The notes: generated by a model not told the origin, from the sequence alone. A stretch of 64,000 bases of DNA from Labilithrix luteola (GCF_001263205.1 NZ_CP012333.1:6252501-6316500); one strand, 5' to 3'; counted from the first letter of the stretch, positions 24,510 to 34,441 are shown. A program made the numbers and translations.

Positions 24510-25571
24510 ATGCCTTCCTCGCTCCGTCTTCTGAAAGCTCGCTACGTCGGCGCCGCCCTCGTTCTCGCGGCCATCGGTTGCGGCTCCATTGCCGATCGCA
24601 ACGACGGCTCGCTCGCGAAGGTCTCGGGCCAACTCCAGGGGAGCGTGCCGACCGGCACTCGCGTCGCGCTCGTGTGGCACGGTCCGCCGGGCTTCGTCGT
24701 CGCGGGAGAAGCGCCGCTCGTCAACGGCTCGTTCACGATGGATCTCTCCTCGCCCCCGCCCGATGCACTCTTCGTCTCGAGCGATGGGCCGAACTCGCAC
24801 GACGAGAGCAGCGCGTCGGCCGGCAACGCGTCGGCGGGAAGCGCTGGCCCCGCCGGCACCGCGAGCATCCCTCTCCAGCTTCGCCCGATGACGGAGGTGT
24901 CCGGAGGAACGTCGAAGCCGCTCTCCGCGGCGGTGGCGGGCTTCGTCGTCTACGCCGACACGAACGGCAACGGAAAGCTCGACATCACCGCCGACCGCGC
25001 GGTACCGGCAGACGAGATCATCGGTGCTGGCAACCGCATTCTCCTTGCTTACCTTCGTGACGGCAGCCAGCTCGATCTCGACAACGCACGTGACGGTACG
25101 GGCGTCACGCCGACGCGTGGCTACAATCTTTGGTCGACGCAGGGCAATCGTTGGGTCTCGCTCTCGAGCGTCGATCTGCGCATCGACCTGAAGACGCTGC
25201 CGAGCGAGGTGTGCCATGCGGGGCCGGGAACGGCCGAAGCCGACACGATGCCCAACGCGTCGCCGCCGAGTGCCGACGACACTCTGATTCTGCGCAGCTA
25301 CCCATCGCCCGACGATCCGAACCTGCACTGCGCTCCCGACGGTCAGAGCTATACGTACAGTTCGCCGTGCGAGGCGCCGCCCGCGCCCGAAGCGAAGCCC
25401 CAGGGGCTCTGCGATGGCAACGACACGCCGGTTGCCTATGGGTGCGCACCGGATACGTACGTCGACCACGGAACCGAGGGCTATTCGGGGCAGTGGCCTT
25501 GCCGCGCGGGCGAAGGCTCGACCGACGCTGGCGCCTTTGACGGCGGCCAAGCACCGGACGCCGGATTCTGA
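24510..25571 (+). CDS. Lipoprotein of unknown function
   Basis: A 353-residue exported protein with a lipobox (LVLAAIGCGS, Cys near residue 20). The mature part starts with a beta-rich domain (VSGQLQGSVPTGTRVALVWHG), continues through a Ser/Ala/Gly-rich stretch, a segment resembling EF-loop-like Asp-rich sequence (YADTNGNGKLDIT, about 132-144), and a Cys-rich C-terminal part with six or more Cys (CHAGPG, LHCAPDG, SPCEAP, GLCDGND, YGCAPD, WPCRAGEG). The frame reaches 24438, but ATG 24510 begins the signal peptide. Ends 20 bases before the sigma-factor gene. Function unknown; surface-exposed by inference. Confidence 0.72.
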   Translation: MPSSLRLLKARYVGAALVLAAIGCGSIADRNDGSLAKVSGQLQGSVPTGTRVALVWHGPPGFVVAGEAPLVNGSFTMDLSSPPPDALFVSSDGPNSHDESSASAGNASAGSAGPAGTASIPLQLRPMTEVSGGTSKPLSAAVAGFVVYADTNGNGKLDITADRAVPADEIIGAGNRILLAYLRDGSQLDLDNARDGTGVTPTRGYNLWSTQGNRWVSLSSVDLRIDLKTLPSEVCHAGPGTAEADTMPNASPPSADDTLILRSYPSPDDPNLHCAPDGQSYTYSSPCEAPPAPEAKPQGLCDGNDTPVAYGCAPDTYVDHGTEGYSGQWPCRAGEGSTDAGAFDGGQAPDAGF

Positions 25572-25590
25572 TCGCGAAACGCATTCGTCC

Positions 25591-26109
25591 GTGGGGGGGC
25601 TCGCTGCATCCGAGGTGTCCGATGTCTATCGACGCTACGGGGTTGTCCTCGGCCGGCGAGCCCGGCTCTTTCTGCGTGACGATGCGCTCGCGCAAGACGC
25701 GGTGCAGGAATTCTTGACGATGCTCCTGAGGCGAGGAGAAGGAATGCGCGACGCCGAATCGCCCTGGCGCTGGATGTGCCGTGCGATGGATCGCGTGTGC
25801 CTCGATCTGCTCCGCCGTTCGAAGCGCTCGCGGGATGCGATGCCGCTCGACGACCTCGATCGGGTGGGACCTGCACCCGGCGTCGATGCTGCCGACCGGC
25901 GCGCCGTTCTCCAATCGCTCGAGCGTCTGAACGAGCAGGAACAAGCGATCGCGATCGGCGTCTTTGTCGACGGCATGAGTCAGGGCGAGGTGGCTGCCGA
26001 GCTCGGCCTGTCGCGTGTCACCGTGAACAAGTACGTGCAACGGATTCGCGCGGAGCTCATCGAGCAGCTCGAGAGCAATCCGTCGCTTCCCACGGAGGAG
26101 CCGTCGTGA
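25591..26109 (+). CDS. ECF-like RNA polymerase sigma factor
   Basis: About 172 residues. Region 2-like sequence (DDALAQDAVQEFLTMLLRRGEG and SPWRWMCRAMDRVCLDLLRR) binds the -10 element and core polymerase; region 4-like sequence (LNEQEQAIAIGVFVDGMSQGEVAAELGLSRVTVNKYVQRIRAEL) is a helix-turn-helix for the -35 element. The open frame begins at 25414 inside the preceding gene, so the GTG at 25591 is chosen as the first start outside it. It overlaps the anti-sigma gene by 4 bases (GTGA). The set sigma/anti-sigma/caspase-like is one transcription unit by spacing. Confidence 0.85.
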   Translation: MGGLAASEVSDVYRRYGVVLGRRARLFLRDDALAQDAVQEFLTMLLRRGEGMRDAESPWRWMCRAMDRVCLDLLRRSKRSRDAMPLDDLDRVGPAPGVDAADRRAVLQSLERLNEQEQAIAIGVFVDGMSQGEVAAELGLSRVTVNKYVQRIRAELIEQLESNPSLPTEEPS

Positions 26110-26858
26110 GCGAGCATCCTTCATCGATCGCACTCGAAGCGTTCGCTTGCGGCGAGAGCGTTTCTACCGTTCGCGAGCATGTCGAGGGCTGCGCGGAGTG
26201 CCGTTCCTTCGTGGATCGCATGACGCAGGCGAGCGCGACGTTCGCAGCCGATGCGGGATCCATCGAAGCGATGCTCCAGCGCGCTTCGGCCTCCGCCGAG
26301 CGGCCGTCCGCTGCGCCCGACAACGTGGTACCGCTTGCACTCAAGAAGGCGGACAAGCGGTTGGCGCTGCTGCCGCTCCTCGCCGTCGCTGCCGGAGTGC
26401 TGCTCTGGCTGCGCATCGGCTCCGGCCCCTCGCCAGCGACGCTGGCAGACAATTCGACGGCGAAGGCTACGGACATCTCCATTCCGGGAGAGCCCGAGAC
26501 TTCCTTCAAGGGCGGGCTGCTCCTTGCCGTGGTGCGCGAGCGCGCTGGCGACCAGACCCGATTCGTTTCGAAGGTCGGCATTCGTGGTGGCGATCGCCTT
26601 CGAATCGAGGTTGCACTCGACCGTTCCGCGACCATACTCGCCGGCGTGCTCGGAGAAGATGGCACGTTCTTGGACTTGATGCCCGAAGGCGTGCGCGCAG
26701 CGGGGACGCATTTCTCCGAGCAGGCGGCGCACTTCGACTCCGAGCCCACGCGAGGTTGGATTCTCGTCGGCTCGGCAGACGCCATCGCCCGTTCGAAGGC
26801 TGCGCACGCGCCTCGAGGGGACGTCACGGTGATGCGCCTCGAATGGGAAGGCCCATGA
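26106..26858 (+). CDS. Membrane anti-sigma factor
   Basis: A 250-residue protein starting at GTG (26106) inside the sigma gene's stop. Residues 18-31 read VREHVEGCAECRSF, an HxxxCxxC zinc-binding anti-sigma (ZAS) motif. One membrane helix lies at about residues 80-100 (LALLPLLAVAAGVLLWLRIG). The periplasmic part (about 110-250) is beta-rich and contains no recognised sensor domain. Coupling to the sigma gene and to the next gene by 4-base overlaps at both ends supports cognate function. Confidence 0.82.
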   Translation: MSEHPSSIALEAFACGESVSTVREHVEGCAECRSFVDRMTQASATFAADAGSIEAMLQRASASAERPSAAPDNVVPLALKKADKRLALLPLLAVAAGVLLWLRIGSGPSPATLADNSTAKATDISIPGEPETSFKGGLLLAVVRERAGDQTRFVSKVGIRGGDRLRIEVALDRSATILAGVLGEDGTFLDLMPEGVRAAGTHFSEQAAHFDSEPTRGWILVGSADAIARSKAAHAPRGDVTVMRLEWEGP

Positions 26859-28485
26859 GCGTTCGGCGGTCGAGGGCGTGGGCGTGGGCGTTCGCCCTCT
26901 TGGCGACGTGCGGCGTATTCTTCGTCGCGCGCGTCGCGCATGCCGAGCCCGTTCGTCTCCTCGTCTCCGTCGGTCACAAAGACGGGCTCGCCGCCGAGCG
27001 GCCGCTCAGATACGCCGATACCGATGCTGCGCGCGTGCGCGACGTCCTCGTTTCGATGGGCGGCGTCGAGCCGAAAAACGCCGTCGTGCTCGCCGAGCCC
27101 ACGGCTCCCGAGCTGTTCGGTGCGCTCGATCGGCTCAAAGCCGAAGCGCAGAAACGCAAACCCGAAGACGTCACCCTTATTTTCTATTTCAGTGGTCACG
27201 GTGATCGCGAGGCGATTCACCTCGGCGATTCGCGTGTTCCGATTGCAGACCTCTCCGCGCGCCTTGCGCAGATCCCGGCCGCACTCCGAATCGTGGTGAC
27301 CGACGCGTGTCGTGCAACGCGCGACAAGGGCATGACCGCCGAGGCGGCATTTCCGATTTCGCTCGGGCAATTGCCACAAGCCTCGGGCAGCGTTTGGCTC
27401 AACGCGGCGAGTGACGGCGAGGCCGCTCAGGAGTCCGACGAGCTCCAGGGCGCGATCTTCACGCACTCGTGGCTCAACGGTCTTCGCGGCGCCGCCGACG
27501 CGAACGGCGACTCCCGCGTGACGCTCGACGAGTCATTTGCTTTTGCCCATTCACAGACGCTGCTTCGTTCTGCGAAGTCGAGCGGGGTTCTCCAGAAGCC
27601 CGAGGCGGTTCTCACGCTGAAGGAGACGGCGCCCGTCGTGCTGACGCAGACCGTCTCGCGCCTCGCCACCGTGTCGTTGCCCCCGCGCGGGATACCCACT
27701 ATCTGGTCTACGCCGCCGGCGCGAAGAGCGTGATTGCGTCGATTTGGGGAGCGGGAGACCGCCGAACCGCACTTGCCGTGCCTCCTGGCCGCTACGTCAT
27801 CCATCGTCGCATGTCGGGATCGGGCGGTATCGCGCAGATCGCGATTGGCCAGGGCGAAGAGCGTTCGCTCGAGGGGGCGGACTTCACCTCGGCCTCGCTC
27901 GAAGCACTCGCGCGTAAAGGCGGTGCCGCGGACGAGGAGCCTGATCACGTCGCTGCGGCTCCTGCGGGCCGTCATCACGAGCTCTCGGCAGGCTTCGCCG
28001 TCGGCACGAGCTCGCAGTACGGCTTCACGCAGTCGCCGCACGTTCGCTACGCGTATTCCTTTGGCCGCTGGGCGCTCGCCTTCGGAGGCGCCCTCGAAAT
28101 GGCGAATGCCGAGGGAGAGATCACGTCGGAAAAGACGGTGACGCCAATGGGAACGGTGGCCGTCGAGCCTCGCTGGACCTTGGGCCGAACCCTCCTTCGC
28201 GTCGGCGGTGGGCTCCGCGCCGGCGCCATCATGCAGACGATCACGCGCAAGGACGCGAGCGAGATTGGCCGCGCCGGCTACCCCGCGGAGTCAAAAAATA
28301 CCGCGTTCGTCTGGGGCCCCGAAGTCTATGTTGCGCTCCGACTGCTCTCCACGAGGAGCGAGTCGGTGGCCGGCCTGTTCCTGGATCTCGAGGCTCGCGG
28401 GAACCTCTCGTTCTTCCAACGTGCCGATTCTCTCGAGGCCGTTCCCGCCGTCTTTGGTGGCATTTCGGCCGGCTTGCGTTTCTGA
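26855..28485 (+). pseudogene. Caspase-like peptidase with C-terminal barrel-like domain; apparent frameshift
   Basis: Two overlapping frames look like one broken gene. Frame 1 (26855-27733) encodes a signal peptide (about 1-30, ending VAHA), then a caspase/peptidase C14 domain with His115 in YFSGHGD and Cys152 in VVTDACRATRD. It stops soon after residue 276. The second frame takes over from about 27685 with DTHYLVYAAGAKSVIASIWG and continues to 28485. If the run of five C at 27680-27684 had six, the frames would join as a 543-residue protein reading VSLPPARDTHYLVY. The last about 180 residues alternate hydrophobic and polar positions and end in GLRF, as in outer-membrane beta barrels. It could be a sequencing error, a true mutation or slippage. 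It is coupled to the anti-sigma gene by a 4-base overlap. Confidence 0.75.
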
Positions 28486-28506
28486 GCACGGGAACGTTTT
28501 TCGTCG

Positions 28507-29157
28507 TCAGAGGACCTCGCTCGTGGTCCTCACGCGTCCGCCAACCACCGTGGCGAGTGCTTCGAGAAACGACGTTCGGAGCGGTCTCCAATTCGCGAAG
28601 CGTAGGGCGAGTGGAGAGACGAGCAGCGTAGGGTCGAACGACCATGAACGCAGCGGACTCTCCGCGCCGCAGTCGACGCAGACGAGAGGCGAACGGGGAT
28701 CGCTCTCGAGCTTCGCGGCGGCGAGCATGAGCGGACCGCCGCGAAGGTGGAGGTTCGACACCTGACGATGGCAAGTCGGACAATGACCGGCGTACCCCCA
28801 ACGCGCGTCGCCATGGATGTTCCACCCCATCACGAGCTCGATGCCGGTCGATGCGTGCGGATGGGAAGGGGACTCCGGCGATGCGGTCATCGCTTCGGTC
28901 GCCCGCTCGCCCGGAGCGAAGGCGATACGCTGTTTGAAGCGATTTCGAGCCTTGGCGAGCTCGAGCTGGATGCGTGCCTCGTCGTAGCCCACGGCCTCGA
29001 ACCATGGTCGCAGGCGTGCCTCGGGGCTCTCTTCCGGAGCGAGGGCATCGCCGCGAATGCGCTCGTCATGCATCCAGCGAATCACCCGCTTGGCGGTATG
29101 GAGCATGGCGGCGTCTTCGAGATCGACGAAAGCCACGATTTGATACGCCTCACCCAT
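28507..29157 (-). CDS. Protein of unknown function with two CxxC pairs
   Basis: A 216-residue soluble protein. The N-terminal half (VDLEDAAMLHTAKRVIRWMH) is helical. Two cysteine pairs, CPTCHRQV (about 128-131) and CVDCGAES (about 157-160), may form a zinc ribbon. ATG 29157 is chosen; upstream residues of the longer frame are low-complexity. It is divergent from xanthine dehydrogenase with a 267-base gap. No domain was recognised. Confidence 0.55.
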   Translation of the reverse strand: MGEAYQIVAFVDLEDAAMLHTAKRVIRWMHDERIRGDALAPEESPEARLRPWFEAVGYDEARIQLELAKARNRFKQRIAFAPGERATEAMTASPESPSHPHASTGIELVMGWNIHGDARWGYAGHCPTCHRQVSNLHLRGGPLMLAAAKLESDPRSPLVCVDCGAESPLRSWSFDPTLLVSPLALRFANWRPLRTSFLEALATVVGGRVRTTSEVL

Positions 29158-29424
29158 CGGCCCAGACCCGCTCCTCGCGCATCCCCCTCGGTTCGGGCTA
29201 CGCCACGCTGGAGCGGATTCTTCCCTCCACGACCTCGGAAAGTCGTCACCGCTTCGGACCACGCGGTCATCGAGCGTTCACGTGTCCGCCGCGAACGTCG
29301 GGATGATGGGATGCGATGGAGACGCGCCTGCGACGTGCTGCGGCGCGCAGAAATGGCGGAACGCTGGCCTTGCGCATGCACGGCCGTCTGTCCGTCGAGC
29401 ATTAAGCTGAGCTATCGTCGTCAC

Positions 29425-32400
29425 ATGTCCTTCACGAAGGCGCCTTCCTTCGAGTTCGTTCTCAATGGCCGCTCCGTCCGGGTCTCCGGCGAGTCGACGA
29501 ACGGTTCTCTCCTCGCGTGGCTCCGAAGTCAGGGACGCACGGGCAGCAAGGAAGGCTGCGCGGAAGGCGACTGCGGTGCCTGCACCGTGGCGTTGGTCGA
29601 CACCAACGCGCGTGGCGAGCGCACCTATCGCGCCATCAACAGTTGCATCACGCTTCTACCGATGGTGGCCGGGCGCGAGATCGTGACCGTCGAGGGGGTC
29701 GCCCTGCCGGAGGGGCTGCATCCCGTGCAGGACGCGATGGTGGCCCACTATGGCTCGCAGTGCGGATACTGCACGCCGGGCTTCGTCCTCTCGATGTTCG
29801 AGGCGTACTACCGTACCGACGTCGGCGAGGGTGAGCGCGCGAAGGAGCGCATCGGTGATCAGCTCAATGGCAATCTCTGCCGCTGCACGGGATACCGACC
29901 GATTCGCGACGCGATGGTCGATGCGCTGGGGCGTAAGCGGCCTGGCGACGATCTCTTCCAGCTTCGTCTGAAGAAGAACGACGGCGCGATTGCCAAGGTC
30001 GACTATCAAAATGGAGAGCAGACGTTCCTGCGGCCGACGTCGCTCGACGAGCTCCTCGACCTCAAGGCCGCGCACGGCGCGAGGGCGGAGCTCGTGGCCG
30101 GTGCAACGGAGATTGGCGTTTACATCAACAAGATGTTCAAGCGCTATCCGCTCCTCGTTTCGACGGAGGGCGTGCGCGAGCTCGCGGTCGTCGAGAAGAC
30201 GGAGAGTCACTGGAAGGTCGGCGGCGCGGCCACCCTGACGGCGCTCGAAGAGGCGCTCTCGGGCGAATATCCGATGATCGACAAGATGCTCGCCGTGTTT
30301 GCATCTCGGCAGATTCGGAATCGAGCAACGCTGGCCGGCAACGTGGTCACGGCTTCGCCCATCGGCGACATGCCGCCCGTGATGCTCGCCCTGGACGCGG
30401 AGATCGTTCTCGCGAACAAGGGCGGAACGCGGCGCATGCCGCTCGCCGAGTTCTTTCTCGGATATCGCAAGACGGCGCTCGCCCCGGACCAGATCGTTCG
30501 ATCGATCGAATTCCCGCGGGCGCAGGTTGCTCCGGGAATCATACGCCGCGTAGAGAGCTACAAAGTCAGCAAACGCCGCGAGCTCGACATCAGCATCACG
30601 GCGGCGGCGTTCGTGGTGGACACGGACGCGGCGAACGTCGTCACGCACGCTCGCCTGGCCTTCGGTGGCGTGGCGGCCACGCCCTCACGCGCTCGCAAGA
30701 CCGAGGCCTTCTTGCTCGGCAAAGCGTGGAACGAAGCGACGCTTGCCGGCGCTCTATCCGCTCTCGCCGAGGAGTTCGCGCCAATCGACGATCATCGCTC
30801 GGGCGCGGAGTTCCGGCGGAATCTCATCGCGGGCCTTTTCGAGAAGTTTTTCCGTGGTGAATCGAGCGCTGCACAAGACGCGCCGATCACGTTCGAGGGC
30901 GACGAGGAGGGCACCCCATCGGAGTGTCGCGTTCGGGAGGGCAAGGCGGATGGCCGGGCGCTCTCGCACGAGAGTGCCGTGGGGCACGTCACGGGGAGCG
31001 CGCTTTACGTGGACGACGTGGCCGCTCGTCGGGACATGCTCGAGATGTGGCCGGTGACGAGCCCGCATGCTCGTGCACGCGTGGTGTCGGTCGACGTCTC
31101 GCAGGCCGAGAAGGAGCCGGGCGTTTCGTGCGTGCTGACGGCCAACGACGTGCCCGGCACGAACGACGTCGGCGCCATTCGTCACGACGAGCCCCTCCTG
31201 GCCGCCGGCGAGGTGTTCTTCCACGGACAAATCGTGGCGGTCGTCGTGGGCGAGTCGTACGAAGCGTGCCGCCTCGCGGCCGCGAAGGTGAAGGTCGAGT
31301 ACGAGCCGTTGCCTGCGGTGCTCGGTGCTCGCGACGCCGTGGCCAAGGGGAGCTTCCACACGGACACGCATACGATCGCCCGTGGCAACGTGGACGCCGC
31401 GCTCGATGCTGCTCCCTACGTCGTGGAGGGCGAGTTCGAGGTCGGCGGGCAAGAGCACTTCTATCTCGAGTCGCACGCGGCGTGGGCCGAGCCGGGCGAA
31501 GACGGAGAGATCTTCGTCACGTCGTCCACGCAGCACCCGAGCGAGGTGCAAGCCGTCGTCTCCCACGTCCTTCACTTGCCGCGCCACAAGGTGGTCGTGC
31601 AATCGCCCCGCATGGGCGGTGGATTCGGTGGCAAGGAGACGCAAGGCAACACCTGGGCGTCGCTCGTCGCGCTCGCCGCGCAGAAGACGGGGCGACCCAC
31701 GCGCGTGCAGCTCGATCGGGATCTCGACATGGTCCTGACCGGCAAGCGGCATCCGTTCTATGCCAAATACAAGGTGGGGCACGACGAGCAGGGCAAGCTG
31801 CTCGGTGCTCGCGTTTGGCTCTACGCCGACGGTGGCTGGGCGCTCGATCTTTCGGAGTCGATCTGCGACCGCGGTCTCTTCCACCTGGATAATTCGTATT
31901 ACATCCCGGCGGTCTCCTTCCAAGGGCGCGTGGCGAAGACGAACGTGGTCTCGCACACGGCGTTCCGCGGCTTCGGGGGCCCGCAAGGGATGCTCGTGAT
32001 GGAGGAAATCCTCGATCGCATCGCCCGCCGATTGGGAATTGCTCCGGAGCGCGTGAGAGAGCGAAATCTCTACCGAGGATCGGGGGAGACCAACACCACG
32101 CACTACGGACAAGAGCTCGATGACGAGCGCATTCCGCAGATCTGGTCCACCTTGGTTCGCACCTCGCGTCTCGAAGCGCGCCGCGCGGAGATCGAGGCAT
32201 TCAACGCGACGTCGAATCGAATCAAGCGTGGAATTGCCGTTACTCCGGTCAAGTTCGGTATCTCGTTCACCGCCACGTTCTTGAATCAGGCCGGCGCGCT
32301 CGTCCTCGTCTACCGCGACGGGACCGTGCAGGTGAACCATGGCGGCACCGAGATGGGGCAGGGCCTCTATACGAAGATTCGCGGCATCGCCATGCGCGAG

Positions 32401-33282
32401 CTCGGCGTGGCCGAGTCCCAGGTTCGTGTGATGAAGACGCAGACGGACAAAGTTCCGAATACGTCGGCGACGGCGGCCTCGAGCGGGTCGGATTTGAACG
32501 GCGCAGCGGTCAAGGCTGCTTGCGACACCCTTCGTGATCGACTTGCTCCGATTGCGGCCGAACTCCTGAGTGCCGAGTCCGCCATGCCGGTTCCAGCGAG
32601 CGCGGTAATCTTCGAAGCGGGCGTCGCGCGAGCGCCCCAGGTTCCAGGCATCACGATTCCGTTCGAGCGGGTAGCGGAGCGTGCGTACTTGAAGCAAGTC
32701 CCGCTGTCGGCAACGGGCTTCTACCGCACGCCGGGAATCGGCTACGACAAGTCGAAAGGCCGCGGCAAACCGTTCCTGTACTTCGCCTATGGCGCGGCGG
32801 TGAGCGAGGTCGAAGTCGACGGCTACACGGGAATGAAGCGCGTTCTCGCGGTGGACATCCTGCACGACGTGGGTGAGTCGCTGAATCCGAGCATCGACCG
32901 CGGGCAGATCGAAGGCGCCTTCGTTCAGGGCATGGGGTGGCTGACCGCTGAAGATCTACGGTGGAGCAAAGACGGCAAGCTCCTGACCCATTCGGCGAGC
33001 ACGTATCAAATCCCCTCGATTGGCGACGCTCCACCGAGGTTCCGCGTGGACTTGCTCCAGAATGCAGCCCAGAAGGGCGTCATCCATGGCAGCAAGGCCG
33101 TTGGCGAGCCCCCGCTGATGTTGGCGATCAGCGTGCGCGAAGCGATTCGTGATGCCGTGGCCGCCTTCGGAGAAGGGGAGGTCGAACTCGAATCGCCCGC
33201 AACGCATGAAGCCATTCTCAAGGCGATACGGAAGATGGCGGCCGGCCGAGCCGCCCCGTCCTCTGCGAGGGCGGCGGAGTAG
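29425..33282 (+). CDS. Xanthine dehydrogenase, single-chain (FeS, FAD and Mo domains)
   Basis: A 1285-residue molybdenum hydroxylase oxidising hypoxanthine and xanthine to urate with NAD-type acceptors. Order: plant-type [2Fe-2S] domain with Cys45, 50, 53 and 74; second [2Fe-2S] domain with Cys113, 116, 152 and 154; FAD domain (about 200-375, with LVAGATEIGVYIN); molybdopterin domains from about 495, with GGGFGGKETQ, RGFGGPQGML and GSKAVGEPPL where Glu1228 matches the catalytic Glu. The three subunits that most bacteria encode separately are fused as in eukaryotic XDH. The frame runs open from 28747, but homology starts at MSFTKAPSFEF; ATG 29425 is used. Likely served by the XdhC at 20703-21560. 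Confidence 0.96.
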   Translation: MSFTKAPSFEFVLNGRSVRVSGESTNGSLLAWLRSQGRTGSKEGCAEGDCGACTVALVDTNARGERTYRAINSCITLLPMVAGREIVTVEGVALPEGLHPVQDAMVAHYGSQCGYCTPGFVLSMFEAYYRTDVGEGERAKERIGDQLNGNLCRCTGYRPIRDAMVDALGRKRPGDDLFQLRLKKNDGAIAKVDYQNGEQTFLRPTSLDELLDLKAAHGARAELVAGATEIGVYINKMFKRYPLLVSTEGVRELAVVEKTESHWKVGGAATLTALEEALSGEYPMIDKMLAVFASRQIRNRATLAGNVVTASPIGDMPPVMLALDAEIVLANKGGTRRMPLAEFFLGYRKTALAPDQIVRSIEFPRAQVAPGIIRRVESYKVSKRRELDISITAAAFVVDTDAANVVTHARLAFGGVAATPSRARKTEAFLLGKAWNEATLAGALSALAEEFAPIDDHRSGAEFRRNLIAGLFEKFFRGESSAAQDAPITFEGDEEGTPSECRVREGKADGRALSHESAVGHVTGSALYVDDVAARRDMLEMWPVTSPHARARVVSVDVSQAEKEPGVSCVLTANDVPGTNDVGAIRHDEPLLAAGEVFFHGQIVAVVVGESYEACRLAAAKVKVEYEPLPAVLGARDAVAKGSFHTDTHTIARGNVDAALDAAPYVVEGEFEVGGQEHFYLESHAAWAEPGEDGEIFVTSSTQHPSEVQAVVSHVLHLPRHKVVVQSPRMGGGFGGKETQGNTWASLVALAAQKTGRPTRVQLDRDLDMVLTGKRHPFYAKYKVGHDEQGKLLGARVWLYADGGWALDLSESICDRGLFHLDNSYYIPAVSFQGRVAKTNVVSHTAFRGFGGPQGMLVMEEILDRIARRLGIAPERVRERNLYRGSGETNTTHYGQELDDERIPQIWSTLVRTSRLEARRAEIEAFNATSNRIKRGIAVTPVKFGISFTATFLNQAGALVLVYRDGTVQVNHGGTEMGQGLYTKIRGIAMRELGVAESQVRVMKTQTDKVPNTSATAASSGSDLNGAAVKAACDTLRDRLAPIAAELLSAESAMPVPASAVIFEAGVARAPQVPGITIPFERVAERAYLKQVPLSATGFYRTPGIGYDKSKGRGKPFLYFAYGAAVSEVEVDGYTGMKRVLAVDILHDVGESLNPSIDRGQIEGAFVQGMGWLTAEDLRWSKDGKLLTHSASTYQIPSIGDAPPRFRVDLLQNAAQKGVIHGSKAVGEPPLMLAISVREAIRDAVAAFGEGEVELESPATHEAILKAIRKMAAGRAAPSSARAAE

Positions 33283-34441
33283 ACGTCGTGTGCGGATACG
33301 TCGCGCTCCGCATGTCACGGCGCGACTGGCCCTTCGATCGCCCTCGTGTTCGCGGGTCAGGAGCCGAAGCTCATTGAGTCCACTCTCCAGCCCGGTCCTG
33401 CCGGCCCAGGTCGCGACGCATTGACGAAAAAGACGCCCACCGGCACGAAGTCCCTCCCCGGCGCCGCCGGCGAGTCCATCGCGAAGCTCGAAGTTCACTG
33501 ACCCCATCGGCGCTCGTCGCCTCAGCTGCCTTCGCGCGTTCGAGCGTGGCGAGTCGCGCGCGTAGGGCTGGCGGGCTCGGCCCCCGCCACCCGTCGGTCG
33601 TGAGCCGCGGCGAGGGCTGGGGGCAGCCCCTGCCGATGGCGATCCTCGTCAGCGCGCATCGATTGGCGGCGCCGCACTCGCTGTCTCGTCCTGGGCGCTT
33701 TGCTTGGAGGGGCGCGATGACGGATCCTCTGGCCGCTCAGAGCGCTGAGACGCTTCGGCGGCTCTTTCTCGAACCGCGCCGGTGCACCTTCGGCTCGTTT
33801 CGTGTCGGCGGGTGCCTTTGTTCGCGAGTCTTCGTGCCGAATTTGCTGCGTGAGTGAATGGGGAAGAGGGAGTGCGCCCTGAGTCGATCGGCGGGGATCG
33901 GGGAGTGTGCGGACGCCAGCGGTAAATCGATACGGCACCCCTGCGAGCCCAAAGAATGTCGGGCGTAGGGAAGCGTGGAGAAGGGATGCTGCGGGTTCAT
34001 CCGATTCGCCAACGCAGAAGGGCCGAAATTTCATTGTGCCGATTCAAATGACCGCGCCCTGGTCCCCTAGACGTTCACGCGATTCGAGAGCGACAGACCC
34101 GACGTGGGTCGAGCGGCTGTCACGAGGATGGCGTCAGCGCGTCCGAAACGAGGCGGGGGACGGCGCTCGCGGAAATCCATTGTGCCGTTTCATTCGGTCC
34201 CGGTCCAAGCTGAGCGCGGTGAAGTCGAGGCTTTTCTCCTCTCTGCTGATCTGTAATTGAATTTGCGAATGGTGTTGTTGTGGAAGTCCTCATTGCTGGT
34301 GTCAGTAGTGGTCGATGGGTAATTTGCCGGCTGAATGTTGAATTGTTATTGAATTGGAGTTGCTCGTGATTAAAGTGGCTGGACGATGGTGGGGCGGCGA
34401 GGGGCGGGGCGCGCCAATGGCGTGAGGGGGCGGCGCGTCTG
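33283..34441. other. Gene-poor stretch of about 1.16 kb, partly AT-rich
   Basis: No convincing gene. Short open frames on both strands code for Arg/Pro/Ser-rich sequence without domains. The part at 34240-34390 is visibly AT-richer than the rest of the window (words such as TTGAATTGTTATTGAATTGG), and it directly precedes the decayed transposase, so it may belong to the mobile element or its target site. A weak hairpin (TGCGGA 33291-33296 with TCCGCA 33307-33312) follows the xanthine dehydrogenase stop. Confidence 0.5.

Noticed and set aside
30754..32865. 703-codon leftward frame
   Set aside because: It is antisense to the well-supported xanthine dehydrogenase gene; Arg/His/Asp-rich composition without motifs, a normal effect of high G+C.
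33283..33501. 72-codon open continuation in frame after the xanthine dehydrogenase stop
   Set aside because: No start codon with ribosome-binding site; it contains no family-like sequence and is probably chance, although it stays open to a TGA at 33499.
33522..34034. Small frames on both strands in the gene-poor stretch
   Set aside because: Proline/arginine-rich noise with no consistent start, domain or codon bias.
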